Made by a program: the position numbers and the translations under genes. Under the pieces are notes generated by a model that was given only the letters and a program-made list of their open reading frames with translations, was not told where the DNA came from and ran no database searches. A stretch of DNA of 64,000 bases, taken from the NCBI RefSeq assembly GCF_947495275.1, contig NZ_CANLYL010000004.1, forward strand, positions 124,001-188,000, given 5' to 3'. Source of the stretch: an uncultured Roseobacter sp. Its GTDB lineage: Bacteria > Pseudomonadota > Alphaproteobacteria > Rhodobacterales > Rhodobacteraceae. Shown one piece after another: positions 26,157-34,530 of the stretch; the first letter of the stretch is position 1, and every line of letters begins with the position of its first letter.

Positions 26157-26861
26157 ATGAATGATATCTACGAAGGGCTGGTTTCCGCGTTCTGGCTGGT
26201 TGTCACGTTTGATGCAGACCTGATGGAGATCAGTCTGCGCTCGCTGCAGGTCAGCCTGACGGCGCTGGTCATTGCCTCGGCCATTGCCTTGCCGCTGGGG
26301 ACGTTTCTGGCGATCCGGCGGTTCCGCTACAGACGGCTGGTGATTTCGCTCTTGAATGCGCTGATGGGCCTGCCCCCGGTGGTCGTGGGGCTGATCGTCT
26401 ATATTCTGCTGTCACGCTCGGGACCTTTTGGCGTGTTCGGTCTGCTTTTTACGCCGACGGCCATGATCATTGCGCAGGTGGTGATCATCACGCCGCTGAT
26501 TGCCTCGATCACCCATCAGGCGATGCGGGAGCTTTGGGCGGAATATCACGACCTGCTGATTTCGCTCAACACCAGTGCCTGGCAACGGATAAAGACCCTC
26601 ATCTGGGACGGGCGTCGCAACCTGCTGACTGCCTCGCTGGCAGGCTTTGGTCGGGCCATTGGTGAGGTCGGTGCGATCATGATCGTGGGCGGCAATATCG
26701 ACAACGCCACCCGCGTGCTGACCACCGCGATTGCGCTGGAGACCGGCAAGGGTGATTTTGCGCTGGCACTGGCGCTGGGGTTCGTATTGATCGCCTTGGC
26801 CATTGGCATCAACATTTGCATCCACTGGCTCTCGCGCACGGAACGGGAGGGCCGCTGGTGA
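26157..26861 (+). CDS. tupB: Tungstate ABC transporter permease TupB
   Basis: A 234-residue permease with five or six helices and the ABC coupling-helix segment ISLNTSAWQRIKTLIWDGRR, followed by GFGRAIGEVGAIMIVGGNI, which is typical of tungstate/molybdate permeases. It lies 80 bases after the Rieske-ThDP gene on the same strand and overlaps the ATPase gene by GTGA. The TupA-type binding protein downstream makes tungstate the likely cargo. Confidence 0.9.
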   Translation: MNDIYEGLVSAFWLVVTFDADLMEISLRSLQVSLTALVIASAIALPLGTFLAIRRFRYRRLVISLLNALMGLPPVVVGLIVYILLSRSGPFGVFGLLFTPTAMIIAQVVIITPLIASITHQAMRELWAEYHDLLISLNTSAWQRIKTLIWDGRRNLLTASLAGFGRAIGEVGAIMIVGGNIDNATRVLTTAIALETGKGDFALALALGFVLIALAIGINICIHWLSRTEREGRW

Positions 26862-27571
26862 GCACCATCCTGCCCCTGACCCTGACCGATGTGGCCGTGC
26901 GGAGGCGTGGCAAGCGCCTGCTGGGGCCGGTCAATCTGACGCTGGGTGAGGCCGGTCTGACCATGATCATCGGCCCGAACGGCAGCGGCAAGACGACGCT
27001 TTTGCGGGTGATGCACGGGGTGGAGCGTCTCAGCAAGGGTCATGTTGAATGGTCCGTCACCGAAGACGCGGCGCGCCATCGGCAGGCCTATGTTTTCCAA
27101 ACACCGATCATGCTGCGCCGGTCGGTTGCGGATAATCTGCGGTATCCGTTGCACTTGCTGGGCCTGCCTAAAGCTGAAGTGGAAACCCGTGTGGGCCGCT
27201 GGATCGCGCGGATCGGGTTGGAAGAACGCACCGGCCTTCAGGCCACGCGCCTCTCCGGTGGCGAAAAACAGAAACTGGCGATCGCGCGCGCTCTGATCCG
27301 CAAACCGGACGTGCTGTTTCTGGATGAACCCTGCGCCAATCTCGATGGGGCCTCCACCCGTGAAATCGAAACCCTGCTGCAAAACGCGCTCGCCGAAAAA
27401 ACACGCATTATCATGACCACACATGATCTGGGTCAAGCCAGACGCCTTGCAGATAGTGCACTCTTCATGTTGCATGGCGTGGTGCATGAGAAAGGTTCGG
27501 CGGAGGATTTTTTCAACGCACCAAAGACAGACGAGCTTCAGGCTTTTTTCAGAGGAGATATCATCGCATGA
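26858..27571 (+). CDS. tupC: Tungstate ABC transporter ATPase TupC
   Basis: A 237-residue ABC ATPase with Walker A GPNGSGKTT, signature LSGGEKQKLAIARAL, Walker B VLFLDEPCANLD and switch His in TTHD. The start is a GTG overlapping the tupB stop; the longer frame upstream belongs to tupB. The chain ends soon after the ATPase core and has no molybdate-binding (TOBE) extension, unlike ModC. Its stop overlaps the tupA start. Confidence 0.9.
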   Translation: MSTILPLTLTDVAVRRRGKRLLGPVNLTLGEAGLTMIIGPNGSGKTTLLRVMHGVERLSKGHVEWSVTEDAARHRQAYVFQTPIMLRRSVADNLRYPLHLLGLPKAEVETRVGRWIARIGLEERTGLQATRLSGGEKQKLAIARALIRKPDVLFLDEPCANLDGASTREIETLLQNALAEKTRIIMTTHDLGQARRLADSALFMLHGVVHEKGSAEDFFNAPKTDELQAFFRGDIIA

Positions 27572-28374
27572 TCGCACGGGTTTTTGCCCTCGTGAGCACC
27601 GTTTTTCTGGGCACCGCAACATTGGCGGATGAAATCCGGCTGGCGGTAACAACCTCCTTTGAAAATTCCGGTCTCGCGGATGTCCTGTTGCCTGCGATCA
27701 AGGAAGATATTGATCTGGATGTGCAGCTGCTGGTTGTCGGCACCGGGCAAGCGCTGCGTTTGGGCCGGGCGGGTGATGTTGACGCAATCCTGGTGCATTC
27801 GCGCGCCGCAGAAGAGGCATTTGTGGCAGAGAAGCATGGCACCTACCGGCGCGAGATCATGTACAATGATTTCGTGCTCATCGGTCCCAAGGATGACCCT
27901 GCGGGGGTTGGTAAGGCCCGGTCGGTAGCCGAGGCGCTAAAGCGCGTCGGCGTGACAAAACCCGCCTTTGTCAGCCGTGGCGATGACAGCGGAACACACA
28001 AGAAGGAAATCGCCCTTTGGCGGGCCGCAGATTTCGACCCCGCGACATTTGCCGCGTGGTACCGCGAAGTGGGCGCAGGCATGGGCGCGAGCCTGAACAC
28101 AGCCGCTGGCCTTGACGCCTATATTCTGGCGGACCGTGCAAGCTGGCTGAATTTTGGTAACAAGGCTAATCTGACGCTGCTTTATGCCGGTGATGCAGCG
28201 CTTTTCAACCAATACGCGTTTTTGGCGGTGAACCCGGAAAAGCACCCGCATGTGCAAAACGATCTGGCCGTCAAATTAGAGGCGTGGCTGACCAGCCCCC
28301 GCGCCGCAGAGCTTATCAACGGCTACACCATCAACGGCGAGACGCTCTTTACCTTCAACGCCAAACCGGAATGA
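27568..28374 (+). CDS. tupA: Tungstate-binding periplasmic protein TupA
   Basis: A 268-residue binding protein with a Sec signal peptide (cleavage near LADE, about residue 20). The mature N terminus RLAVTTSFENSG carries the TTTS-like oxyanion motif, and SRGDDSGTHKKE is the second ligand-binding stretch typical of TupA/WtpA-like proteins. It should give high-affinity tungstate uptake for the W- or Mo-dependent formate dehydrogenase encoded 8 kb downstream. The gene is convergent with the DUF6505 gene, with only two bases between. Confidence 0.9.
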   Translation: MIARVFALVSTVFLGTATLADEIRLAVTTSFENSGLADVLLPAIKEDIDLDVQLLVVGTGQALRLGRAGDVDAILVHSRAAEEAFVAEKHGTYRREIMYNDFVLIGPKDDPAGVGKARSVAEALKRVGVTKPAFVSRGDDSGTHKKEIALWRAADFDPATFAAWYREVGAGMGASLNTAAGLDAYILADRASWLNFGNKANLTLLYAGDAALFNQYAFLAVNPEKHPHVQNDLAVKLEAWLTSPRAAELINGYTINGETLFTFNAKPE

Positions 28375-28376
28375 TC

Positions 28377-28871
28377 CTAATGCTGGTGTGGCTCGTCATC
28401 CAGTGACCCGTGGATCGCGAATTGTTCGATCCCGGCGTCTTGTGGCTCGATCATGCGGTAGCTCTCTTTCACACCTGCCTCTGTGAGTTCGCGCGTTACC
28501 GTCAGCAGCGTGTTGAACTCCTGATCTTCGCAAAGCGCGGCCATCTGGGTGATCTCTTCCATGGCCACGCCCATGGCGGCCTCGACGGAGGGTGCGCCAT
28601 AGATGTCCACGAAATGCTGGGCGAGGGCGGTGGCCAGCGCGTCGCGTTCGATCTCTTCGATCTGCGTGACCGCCACAAAGCTCGCGCGGCCAAAGGTCTC
28701 GACCCCCATCCAGCCATTCGTGAAGGCCTGTTTGGCCTTGCCGGTCAGATCTCCTTCCGACCAGTTCGAGAACTCAAACCCACCGGATATGCACCATTCA
28801 CCGGTGCGCGCCGGGCTGTGAAACACGCGGGTGTCGCTGTCGTCGAAATGAATGGCGCGCGCCAGTTTCAT
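28377..28871 (-). CDS. DUF6505-type protein of formate dehydrogenase loci
   Basis: A 164-residue soluble protein beginning MKLARAIHFDDSDTRVFHSP. No catalytic motif is evident. I recall similar proteins as DUF6505, regularly encoded beside formate dehydrogenase accessory genes; the family number is from memory. It is the last gene of a four-gene minus-strand operon (DUF6494, Mrp, ligase-like, this gene) and overlaps the ligase-like gene by ATGA. It may assist cofactor or Fe-S assembly for the dehydrogenase. Confidence 0.7.
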   Translation of the reverse strand: MKLARAIHFDDSDTRVFHSPARTGEWCISGGFEFSNWSEGDLTGKAKQAFTNGWMGVETFGRASFVAVTQIEEIERDALATALAQHFVDIYGAPSVEAAMGVAMEEITQMAALCEDQEFNTLLTVTRELTEAGVKESYRMIEPQDAGIEQFAIHGSLDDEPHQH

Positions 28872-29572
28872 GGAGCCTCCGTCAAGGTATCGGTGATCGG
28901 TATGATCATTGTCTGATCGTTCTGCTGCAACAACAATCCGAAATTTTCGTCAATGCCGAGGAATTTGCCGGTTCTGCCGCCCTGCGAAACGGTTTCGCCC
29001 ATGCCGTGGGCCAGACCCGTCCATTCACTGTGCACCGGTTTGACGCCTTCTTCGTCCCAGCGGTTGATCCAGACCAATGTGTGACGTACCCAAGCCTCCA
29101 GCAAATCGGTTGGGTCAACCTCGCTGCATCCCTCATCGGCAAGCGTGGTCCTGTCGGGCGTCTCTCCCGTCTCCGCTCCGTCGGACCAAAGCGGCAGCGT
29201 CAGGCCAACCACCAGCCAGTCCGGCTCCGCGTCGGCATCGACGGGTGATGCGGCGATGGTCAGGGCGCCGCAACTGGCGCCGTTGACGCGGATGTCCCCC
29301 TGCCATTCCAGATGTACTGAAACTTCGGGAGGGGCCAGCGCACCCAGTGCATTCTGAAACCCAATACCGCAGTTCGGCAGCATGATCATGGCCTTGCGCA
29401 GAGGGACCTCGGGGGCAAAGACAATGGCCGCGCGCAGACTGTCCAGCCCGATGTCATAGGTCACAAGGCCCGCATCGCAGCCCCGGCGTGCCTCGGTACA
29501 TGCGATGGCGACCGGATCGGCACCCGCCGTTGCAAGCCCCTGAAAGAGCGGCGGAAACCCCGGTCCGCTCAT
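28868..29572 (-). CDS. Biotin/lipoate-protein-ligase-like protein
   Basis: A 234-residue protein related to the biotin/lipoate protein ligase fold, with a C-terminal extension (around residues 170-225) that I recall as DUF4444. The segment IRVNGASCGALTIAASP replaces the usual RGRRGR-type nucleotide-binding motif. True ligase activity is therefore doubtful. It overlaps the Mrp gene upstream and the DUF6505 gene downstream, which ties it to the formate dehydrogenase maturation group rather than to general lipoylation. Confidence 0.75.
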   Translation of the reverse strand: MSGPGFPPLFQGLATAGADPVAIACTEARRGCDAGLVTYDIGLDSLRAAIVFAPEVPLRKAMIMLPNCGIGFQNALGALAPPEVSVHLEWQGDIRVNGASCGALTIAASPVDADAEPDWLVVGLTLPLWSDGAETGETPDRTTLADEGCSEVDPTDLLEAWVRHTLVWINRWDEEGVKPVHSEWTGLAHGMGETVSQGGRTGKFLGIDENFGLLLQQNDQTMIIPITDTLTEAP

Positions 29573-30636
29573 GCTTTTCCGTCAGCAATCAGGGCGCGGG
29601 CCACGTGGCGGAACGCCTCCGCCTGCGGACTGTCGGGTTTGGAGACGACAATGGGTGCGCCGCCGTCTGCGGCCAGTCGAATGTCCAGATGTAACGGGAT
29701 TTCTGCCAGCAGCGGCACGCCCAGCTTTTCGGCTTCAGTGGCCACGCCACCATGTCCGAAGACATGTTCTTCGTGACCGCAGTTCGAACAGATATGCGTC
29801 GACATGTTTTCGATCATGCCCAGAATGGGCGTGCCAAGCTGGTTGAACATGTCAATGCCCTTGCGCGCATCCATCAGGGCGACGTCCTGTGGCGTGGAGA
29901 CCACGATGGCCCCGTCGACCTGCGCCTTTTGCGCGAGCGTCATCTGCACATCACCTGTGCCGGGTGGCAGGTCAACGATCAGCACGTCCAGTGCACCCCA
30001 TTGCACCTGTGTCATCATCTGCTGCAGCGCCCCCATCAGCATCGGGCCGCGCCAGACAACCGCCTGATCGTCGTTGGTCATCAGTCCGATTGACATCATG
30101 GTCACGCCAAAGTTGCGCATGGGCAAAATCGTTTTGCCGTCGGGGGAGGCCGGACGCCCGGAAACCCCCAGCATGCGCGGCTGCGACGGCCCGTAGACAT
30201 CCGCATCCAGGAGCCCGACACGCCGCCCTTCGGCCACCAACGCGCAGGCTATGTTGGAGGCTACGGTGGATTTGCCAACGCCACCCTTGCCCGACGCAAT
30301 GGCGATGATCCTGTCGATGCCCGGGATCTGTTGCGGACCGGTCGGCGCGGATTTCTGAGGTTTGAGATCGGGCGGGGCGGACGGCGTGCTGTGGGCCGTC
30401 ATCACCACAGAAACCTTGCCGACACCCGGTATTGCAGTCACAGCATTTTCCGCTACCGCCTGCACCTCGCTATAAAGCTTGGCCTGCGACGGCGGGATTT
30501 CGATCACGAAACGCACGTCGCCGGTGTCGCTCACCGTCAGCGCCTTGACCAGCCCTGCGGCCATGATGTCGGTCTCGGTCACAGGGTCAGTGACCGTTTT
30601 CAGGACGCTTAAAACGTCATCGCGTGTCAGGCTCAT
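29569..30636 (-). CDS. Mrp/ApbC-family Fe-S cluster carrier ATPase
   Basis: A 355-residue MinD-type P-loop ATPase. Residues 1-90 are an MIP18-like domain (VTDPVTETDIMAAGLVKAL), and the deviant Walker A GKGGVGKST follows near residue 115. A C-terminal CSNCGHEEHVFG segment gives the CxxC pair that binds a bridging [4Fe-4S] cluster. It loads Fe-S clusters onto apo-proteins. Its location inside the formate dehydrogenase accessory group suggests a dedicated role for the many-cluster dehydrogenase and ferredoxin proteins here, although it could equally be the only cellular Mrp. Confidence 0.88.
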   Translation of the reverse strand: MSLTRDDVLSVLKTVTDPVTETDIMAAGLVKALTVSDTGDVRFVIEIPPSQAKLYSEVQAVAENAVTAIPGVGKVSVVMTAHSTPSAPPDLKPQKSAPTGPQQIPGIDRIIAIASGKGGVGKSTVASNIACALVAEGRRVGLLDADVYGPSQPRMLGVSGRPASPDGKTILPMRNFGVTMMSIGLMTNDDQAVVWRGPMLMGALQQMMTQVQWGALDVLIVDLPPGTGDVQMTLAQKAQVDGAIVVSTPQDVALMDARKGIDMFNQLGTPILGMIENMSTHICSNCGHEEHVFGHGGVATEAEKLGVPLLAEIPLHLDIRLAADGGAPIVVSKPDSPQAEAFRHVARALIADGKA

Positions 30637-30642
30637 GCGTGA

Positions 30643-30843
30643 TTATCCGTCCGCACGGCCGGTGATCTGGCCCGTCACCACATGTTCCAGATCAAGACCG
30701 TCCACTGTGAGGACCACCTTGGCGGTGTAGGTCTGGCCGGTGGTATCACCGGCGTCGCGCATGGCCTCTTCGATGGCTTGCTGCGAGGTCACACCGACCT
30801 GTTTGAGAAATTTGCGCATGGACATGTTGAAATCGTCGCTCAT
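30643..30843 (-). CDS. DUF6494-type small protein
   Basis: A 66-residue protein, MSDDFNMSMRKFLKQVGVTS and onward, ending in a beta-rich stretch (TAKVVLTVDGLDLEHVVTGQI). AAGGAG lies eight bases before the ATG at 30843. I recall this family as DUF6494, a small protein found in formate dehydrogenase and Mrp neighbourhoods (number from memory). First gene of the minus-strand accessory operon, divergent to the cytochrome c fusion gene. Function unknown. Confidence 0.75.
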   Translation of the reverse strand: MSDDFNMSMRKFLKQVGVTSQQAIEEAMRDAGDTTGQTYTAKVVLTVDGLDLEHVVTGQITGRADG

Positions 30844-30950
30844 GCTGGGCTCCTTCTGGCTGCTTTGGCTGGGGAATGTTATGAAAACTTGACGGTTCGG
30901 GAGGACTGGTTCTAGGCTGAAATCCTCACCGGCGATATTTGGGAGGGTGC

Positions 30951-31682
30951 GTGCGGGTCTTCTTGGCGATGTTGCTGGTGATTTGTGCCCTGCGGCCCGT
31001 GTCTGCGCAAGAGGACTTGCGACTGGCGGTGCCTGAGGCGCTTGAAACATCCGGATTTGCCCAGTTTCTCGTACCGCGCTTCGTTCTGAAAACCGGTGTG
31101 CGCATCACGCGGGTCGGCGCAGGCGATCCGGCCCAGATGCGGTTTAGCGCGCAAGGCCGTGCCCTTTTTGAAGGCCTGGGCGAACGGTGGGCATTCGAAC
31201 ATGACGGCAGCAACGGGGCGGAGCGTTTTGCAACCTGGCTGCGGTCGGACATCGGACTCCGCACAATCGAGAGTTTTGTGGCCCCCGATGGCAGCAGCTT
31301 TTCGACGGCAGTCAAAGCCGCCGCCGTAACGCCGGTGCTGAGCTATGATGGCGATCCTGTGGAAGGTGAGGCGTTGTCCCTGCGCATGTGCGGGCGCTGT
31401 CATGTGATTAACGAGAAAAACCGCATGAACGGTATGGGCGCGACCCCGTCTTTTTCGGTGTTGCGGTCGATGCGCGATTGGGATGACCGCTTTGCCACCT
31501 TCCATTTGCGCAACCCGCATCCCAGTTTCACGCAGATCGAGGATGTCACCGATCCTTTTGACCCCACCTTGCCGCCGCCGATTGTGCCGATGGAGATGAC
31601 CTTTGAAGACCTCGAAGCGATCCTCGCCTATGTTGCGGGCATTCCACCTGCCGATCTGGGCGCGCCGCTGCAACTTCAATGA
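30951..31682 (+). CDS. Cytochrome c fused to a shortened TupA-like module
   Basis: A 243-residue exported protein (Sec signal with cleavage after VSAQ, about residue 20). Residues 21-60 (EDLRLAVPEALETSGFAQFL and onward) align by eye with the mature N terminus of TupA encoded at 27568, and residues 93-120 (FATWLRSDIGLRTIESFV) align with its last helix. The central ligand domain is missing. Residues 140-230 form a c-type cytochrome with CGRCH (Cys147, Cys150, His151) and several possible Met ligands (RMNGMGATPSF). The GTG at 30951 follows GGGAGG and is preferred over a TTG at 30939. It probably carries electrons in the periplasm, near formate dehydrogenase. Confidence 0.8.
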   Translation: MRVFLAMLLVICALRPVSAQEDLRLAVPEALETSGFAQFLVPRFVLKTGVRITRVGAGDPAQMRFSAQGRALFEGLGERWAFEHDGSNGAERFATWLRSDIGLRTIESFVAPDGSSFSTAVKAAAVTPVLSYDGDPVEGEALSLRMCGRCHVINEKNRMNGMGATPSFSVLRSMRDWDDRFATFHLRNPHPSFTQIEDVTDPFDPTLPPPIVPMEMTFEDLEAILAYVAGIPPADLGAPLQLQ

Positions 31683-33628
31683 TCCTTGCGTTTGCTCAGG
31701 TAGTCATCGGTGGTCCGCACAGCCGGGCGATCGCCCCCGGAAAACGGGTTGTTTTCCGAATGATATTGCGCCTGAATGCGACAGTTCTCGCACATCTGGA
31801 TCATCCGCGCACTTGCCGGATTTGAGAACATCGCGTGATTGCCCGCGAGTTTTTCCATGATGCGCTCAACGGTGGATTTCGACCCAAATAGCGCGCCGCA
31901 TTCGACGCAGGCAAAGGGGTCTTCTTCATTGAGCACTTTTTGCGTGAAGGCCTCATCGGTCAGGTTCAGTTGCGGGATCAGGGTGATCGCATCCTCGGGG
32001 CAGATATTGCTGCACAGACCGCATTGCAGGCAGGCATCTTCCTGAAATCTCAACTGGGGTTTGTCGGGATTATCCCCCAGCGCGCCGGAGGGGCACAGCG
32101 ACACACAGGACAGGCACAGCGTGCAGGCGTCCTGATCGACGAGAATGGCACCGTAGGGCGCTGCTGTGGGTAAAGGGATTGTCTCAGTATCCGGTTGCAA
32201 GGTTTTGGCGGCAAGCCGTGTGACCTGTCGGCGCGATCCCAATGGCAGCACGGGGGCCTTAACCCCCATGGCTTTGCTGTCCGTGTAAAGCGCGTCGCTC
32301 AAAGCGTCCGGATCGGCAATGTCCAGCAATGTGATGGTGTCCGGACCCGCAATCGCCGAGGCAAGTTCGGCTTCGCTTTCGAGAGCCGCGCGTTCGGTCC
32401 TGGGGGCCAACAGGATGGAAACCGAACTGAAGCCACTTGCCAGTGCGGCCAGCATCTCTGCATGGCCAAAACCGGCAAGCGCTGACACTGACAAGGGAAT
32501 GACATCCGCCGGCAGCCCACGATCGAAGCGCGCGCTGAGAGAGATCATCTCCGCGCCGAAATCGTCGTGCACTAGTAGGCGTGGGGCATCGCCACCGGCC
32601 TTGCGATACGTACTGGCAAGCGTGTGAATGCGCGAGAAAATTGTTGCAACCGGTGGCGCGTCATAGGTGATCGCATTTGACGGGCAGAGCGCGGAACAGG
32701 CACCGCACCCGGCGCAGATCATCGGGTCTATCGCCACATGCTCGCCCGCAGACGTAATGGCACCTGTCGGGCAGATGTCGAGGCATTTGGAACAGGCCGC
32801 TTGTTCAGCGCGAGAATGCGCACACAGAGTTTCCTCAAAGCGCAGATAAAGCGGTTTTTCAAAGGTGCCGATCAGTTGCGATGCTTCCAGTACCGCCTTG
32901 GCCACCGCCGATTGGCTGCCCGGATCGGCACGCAGATAGCCGTCGCGTTTTTCCGGGGCAGGGAACAGAGGGGGCTGGGCACGCAGATCGAGAATGATAT
33001 CGCATTCCGTCAGCGCCCCGTTTTTCGCGTCAGTCCAGGTGGTGGAACCACGTCCGCCCGCGATCGTCTGTTGAAAGTGATCAATACGCAGGTTGAAGGC
33101 GCCAAATGTGCCGCTGGCACGTGTCAACTGGCCACTTACGACGTCAAATTGCGCGCCGGGGAGGGCATCTATGGGATGATCTACCAGAACGGTCACTGCC
33201 AGAATATCCGACAGATCGGCCGCTGCCTTCAATGCCACGTCACCTTCGCCCAGGATCAGACAGGCACCGGTCGATACCACATCCACGGATTTTTCAGAGG
33301 GTTGAGGCAGCAGAGCTTCGGCCACGAGTGCGGCCATCTTGGGACCGGCCGCATCCGCCTCATCTGACCACCCGCCGCGATCTCTGATATCAATAAAGCC
33401 TGGGGTATCTACCTGAATTTCGTCCGCTAACTCTCTGAAAAGCGGGGCTTCCTGCTGGCATGCGATCAAGGTACCCGCTTCGGTCAGCAAGGCAGCAGTC
33501 TCTTTGATCTGCTTGCCGCATGCCTCTGTCAAAACCTTGCTGCAGGTGACATCAGCCGCGTTTTCGAGCGTTTGCGTGTTGATCGGTTGGCTGCCGAGGC
33601 AATCACACAGAATGAGTTTCTTGGTCAT
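31676..33628 (-). CDS. Multi-cluster 4Fe-4S ferredoxin-domain protein of the fdh locus
   Basis: A 650-residue soluble protein. At least four ferredoxin-type sites are visible: CSKCLDICPTGAI after a preceding CAH, CAGCGACSALCPSNAI, CTLCLSCVSLCPSGAL and CLQCGLCSNICPEDAI. Two further pairs follow near the C terminus (CVECG and CENC). The ATG at 33628 is preceded by GGGAGAG; an upstream ATG at 33727 is unsupported. It is divergent to the DUF3305-fdh operon, and its last seven bases overlap the convergent cytochrome c fusion gene. Large ferredoxins of this type accompany respiratory formate dehydrogenases; an intracellular electron-distribution or maturation role is inferred. Confidence 0.85.
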   Translation of the reverse strand: MTKKLILCDCLGSQPINTQTLENAADVTCSKVLTEACGKQIKETAALLTEAGTLIACQQEAPLFRELADEIQVDTPGFIDIRDRGGWSDEADAAGPKMAALVAEALLPQPSEKSVDVVSTGACLILGEGDVALKAAADLSDILAVTVLVDHPIDALPGAQFDVVSGQLTRASGTFGAFNLRIDHFQQTIAGGRGSTTWTDAKNGALTECDIILDLRAQPPLFPAPEKRDGYLRADPGSQSAVAKAVLEASQLIGTFEKPLYLRFEETLCAHSRAEQAACSKCLDICPTGAITSAGEHVAIDPMICAGCGACSALCPSNAITYDAPPVATIFSRIHTLASTYRKAGGDAPRLLVHDDFGAEMISLSARFDRGLPADVIPLSVSALAGFGHAEMLAALASGFSSVSILLAPRTERAALESEAELASAIAGPDTITLLDIADPDALSDALYTDSKAMGVKAPVLPLGSRRQVTRLAAKTLQPDTETIPLPTAAPYGAILVDQDACTLCLSCVSLCPSGALGDNPDKPQLRFQEDACLQCGLCSNICPEDAITLIPQLNLTDEAFTQKVLNEEDPFACVECGALFGSKSTVERIMEKLAGNHAMFSNPASARMIQMCENCRIQAQYHSENNPFSGGDRPAVRTTDDYLSKRKDH

Positions 33629-33859
33629 TTCTCTCCCAGCAGACCGATGTCTTGAAGCATTGTCGCCGACGGCCATCGGCGCATAGCTAGGCAGGAATGT
33701 GAGCCCTCGTAAACCAGATTCGAGCAATTCAACTGGAGAGGGTTGGGTATTGATACATCAAATGGCCGTTCAACCCGAGGGTCAGATGAAATGCAAAACC
33801 CCCAAAGGTAAGTGTTTTCAGGTGCTTGATAAAATGCAAAATAATTTATGCGCAGAAGG

Positions 33860-33875
33860 GCACACAATTGTGTGC
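33860..33875. promoter_or_regulatory. Perfect 16-base palindrome upstream of the fdh operon
   Basis: GCACACAATTGTGTGC is fully self-complementary. It lies about 80 bases upstream of the DUF3305 start. It is a likely homodimer operator; the regulator is unknown. Confidence 0.55.
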
Positions 33876-33912
33876 GATTGCAGGCAAATTTTCCTAGGAT
33901 AACGGGGATGAT

Positions 33913-33933
33913 TTGGTAAAGTGATCTTACCAA
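33913..33933. promoter_or_regulatory. Inverted repeat close to the fdh operon start
   Basis: TTGGTAA-N7-TTACCAA. The 15 central bases (33916-33930) match 13 of 15 positions of the palindrome at 10015-10029. At 21 bases from the DUF3305 start it would overlap the promoter or 5' end of the transcript, fitting a repressor site. Confidence 0.55.
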
Positions 33934-33954
33934 CCGTGCGCTTGAGAGGTTCCC

Positions 33955-34530
33955 TTGGGAGTCGTCTATCCAAATTCAAAGTCACTAAAGCTGGGTGTTG
34001 TCCTGCGCAGAACGCGTGGCGCGACCGTTTGGAGCAAGTGGGCCTGGAAGGCAACATCCGTTCTGCCCGGGGCACCGGATGCCTCCTGGAAATTGATGCG
34101 TGAAGAGGGCGATGTGGCCGAGTTTCACGCGACCACGCTTGATGCGTGGCTTTATGTCTCCGACGCAGAGGCCTATGCGCATGAGCTTCAGGCGCAGCAG
34201 CCGTCGGTTTATGTCATCATGCGAGAACCCGAAGCGGATGACGACACCGATGTGCCGTTGAACGTCTTGCAGGTGACCTTCTCGCCTTATGAGGCGCAGG
34301 ATTATTCCGACAGCGGCGAAGAAATTGTCGAGCGCGTGCCGATGCCGCCAGCGCTGCACGCATGGGTCGCCGAATTCGTCGCGGAGCACTACGTCGAAGA
34401 GGCATTCGTGAAACGCCGTCGCGACAAGTTGCGCATGGACCGCAAGCAGGACGGCATCGGGGACGCGCGTATTTCACAGGCCACGGATGTTTACCGTGCG
34501 CCGCGTTCACTAAGAGAAGCGGCAGAATGA
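33955..34530 (+). CDS. DUF3305 family protein, formate dehydrogenase accessory
   Basis: A 191-residue soluble protein with the DUF3305 core KLGVVLRRTRGATVWSKWAW and SVLPGAPDASWKLMREE near the N terminus. No ATG is available before the conserved core; the TTG at 33955, with GAGAGG six bases upstream, is the best start because the frame is closed by a TGA at 33943. DUF3305 and DUF3306 genes regularly precede TorD and formate dehydrogenase genes in Proteobacteria. Role unknown. It overlaps the next gene by ATGA. Confidence 0.85.
   Translation: MGVVYPNSKSLKLGVVLRRTRGATVWSKWAWKATSVLPGAPDASWKLMREEGDVAEFHATTLDAWLYVSDAEAYAHELQAQQPSVYVIMREPEADDDTDVPLNVLQVTFSPYEAQDYSDSGEEIVERVPMPPALHAWVAEFVAEHYVEEAFVKRRRDKLRMDRKQDGIGDARISQATDVYRAPRSLREAAE

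Larger units (their letters stand above)
33629..33954. other. Divergent control region of the fdh operon (no gene)
   Basis: The 326-base gap between the ferredoxin gene and the DUF3305 gene holds no convincing open frame. It is locally AT-rich around 33780-33900 and contains three inverted repeats (33750-33761, 33860-33875, 33913-33933). This is the main regulatory region for both directions. Confidence 0.7.

Noticed and set aside
33750-33761. TTGATACATCAA as an FNR/Fnr-like site upstream of fdh
   Set aside because: The half sites are right, but the spacer is 2 bases instead of 4, so it does not fit the FNR consensus. Kept only as an unexplained inverted repeat.
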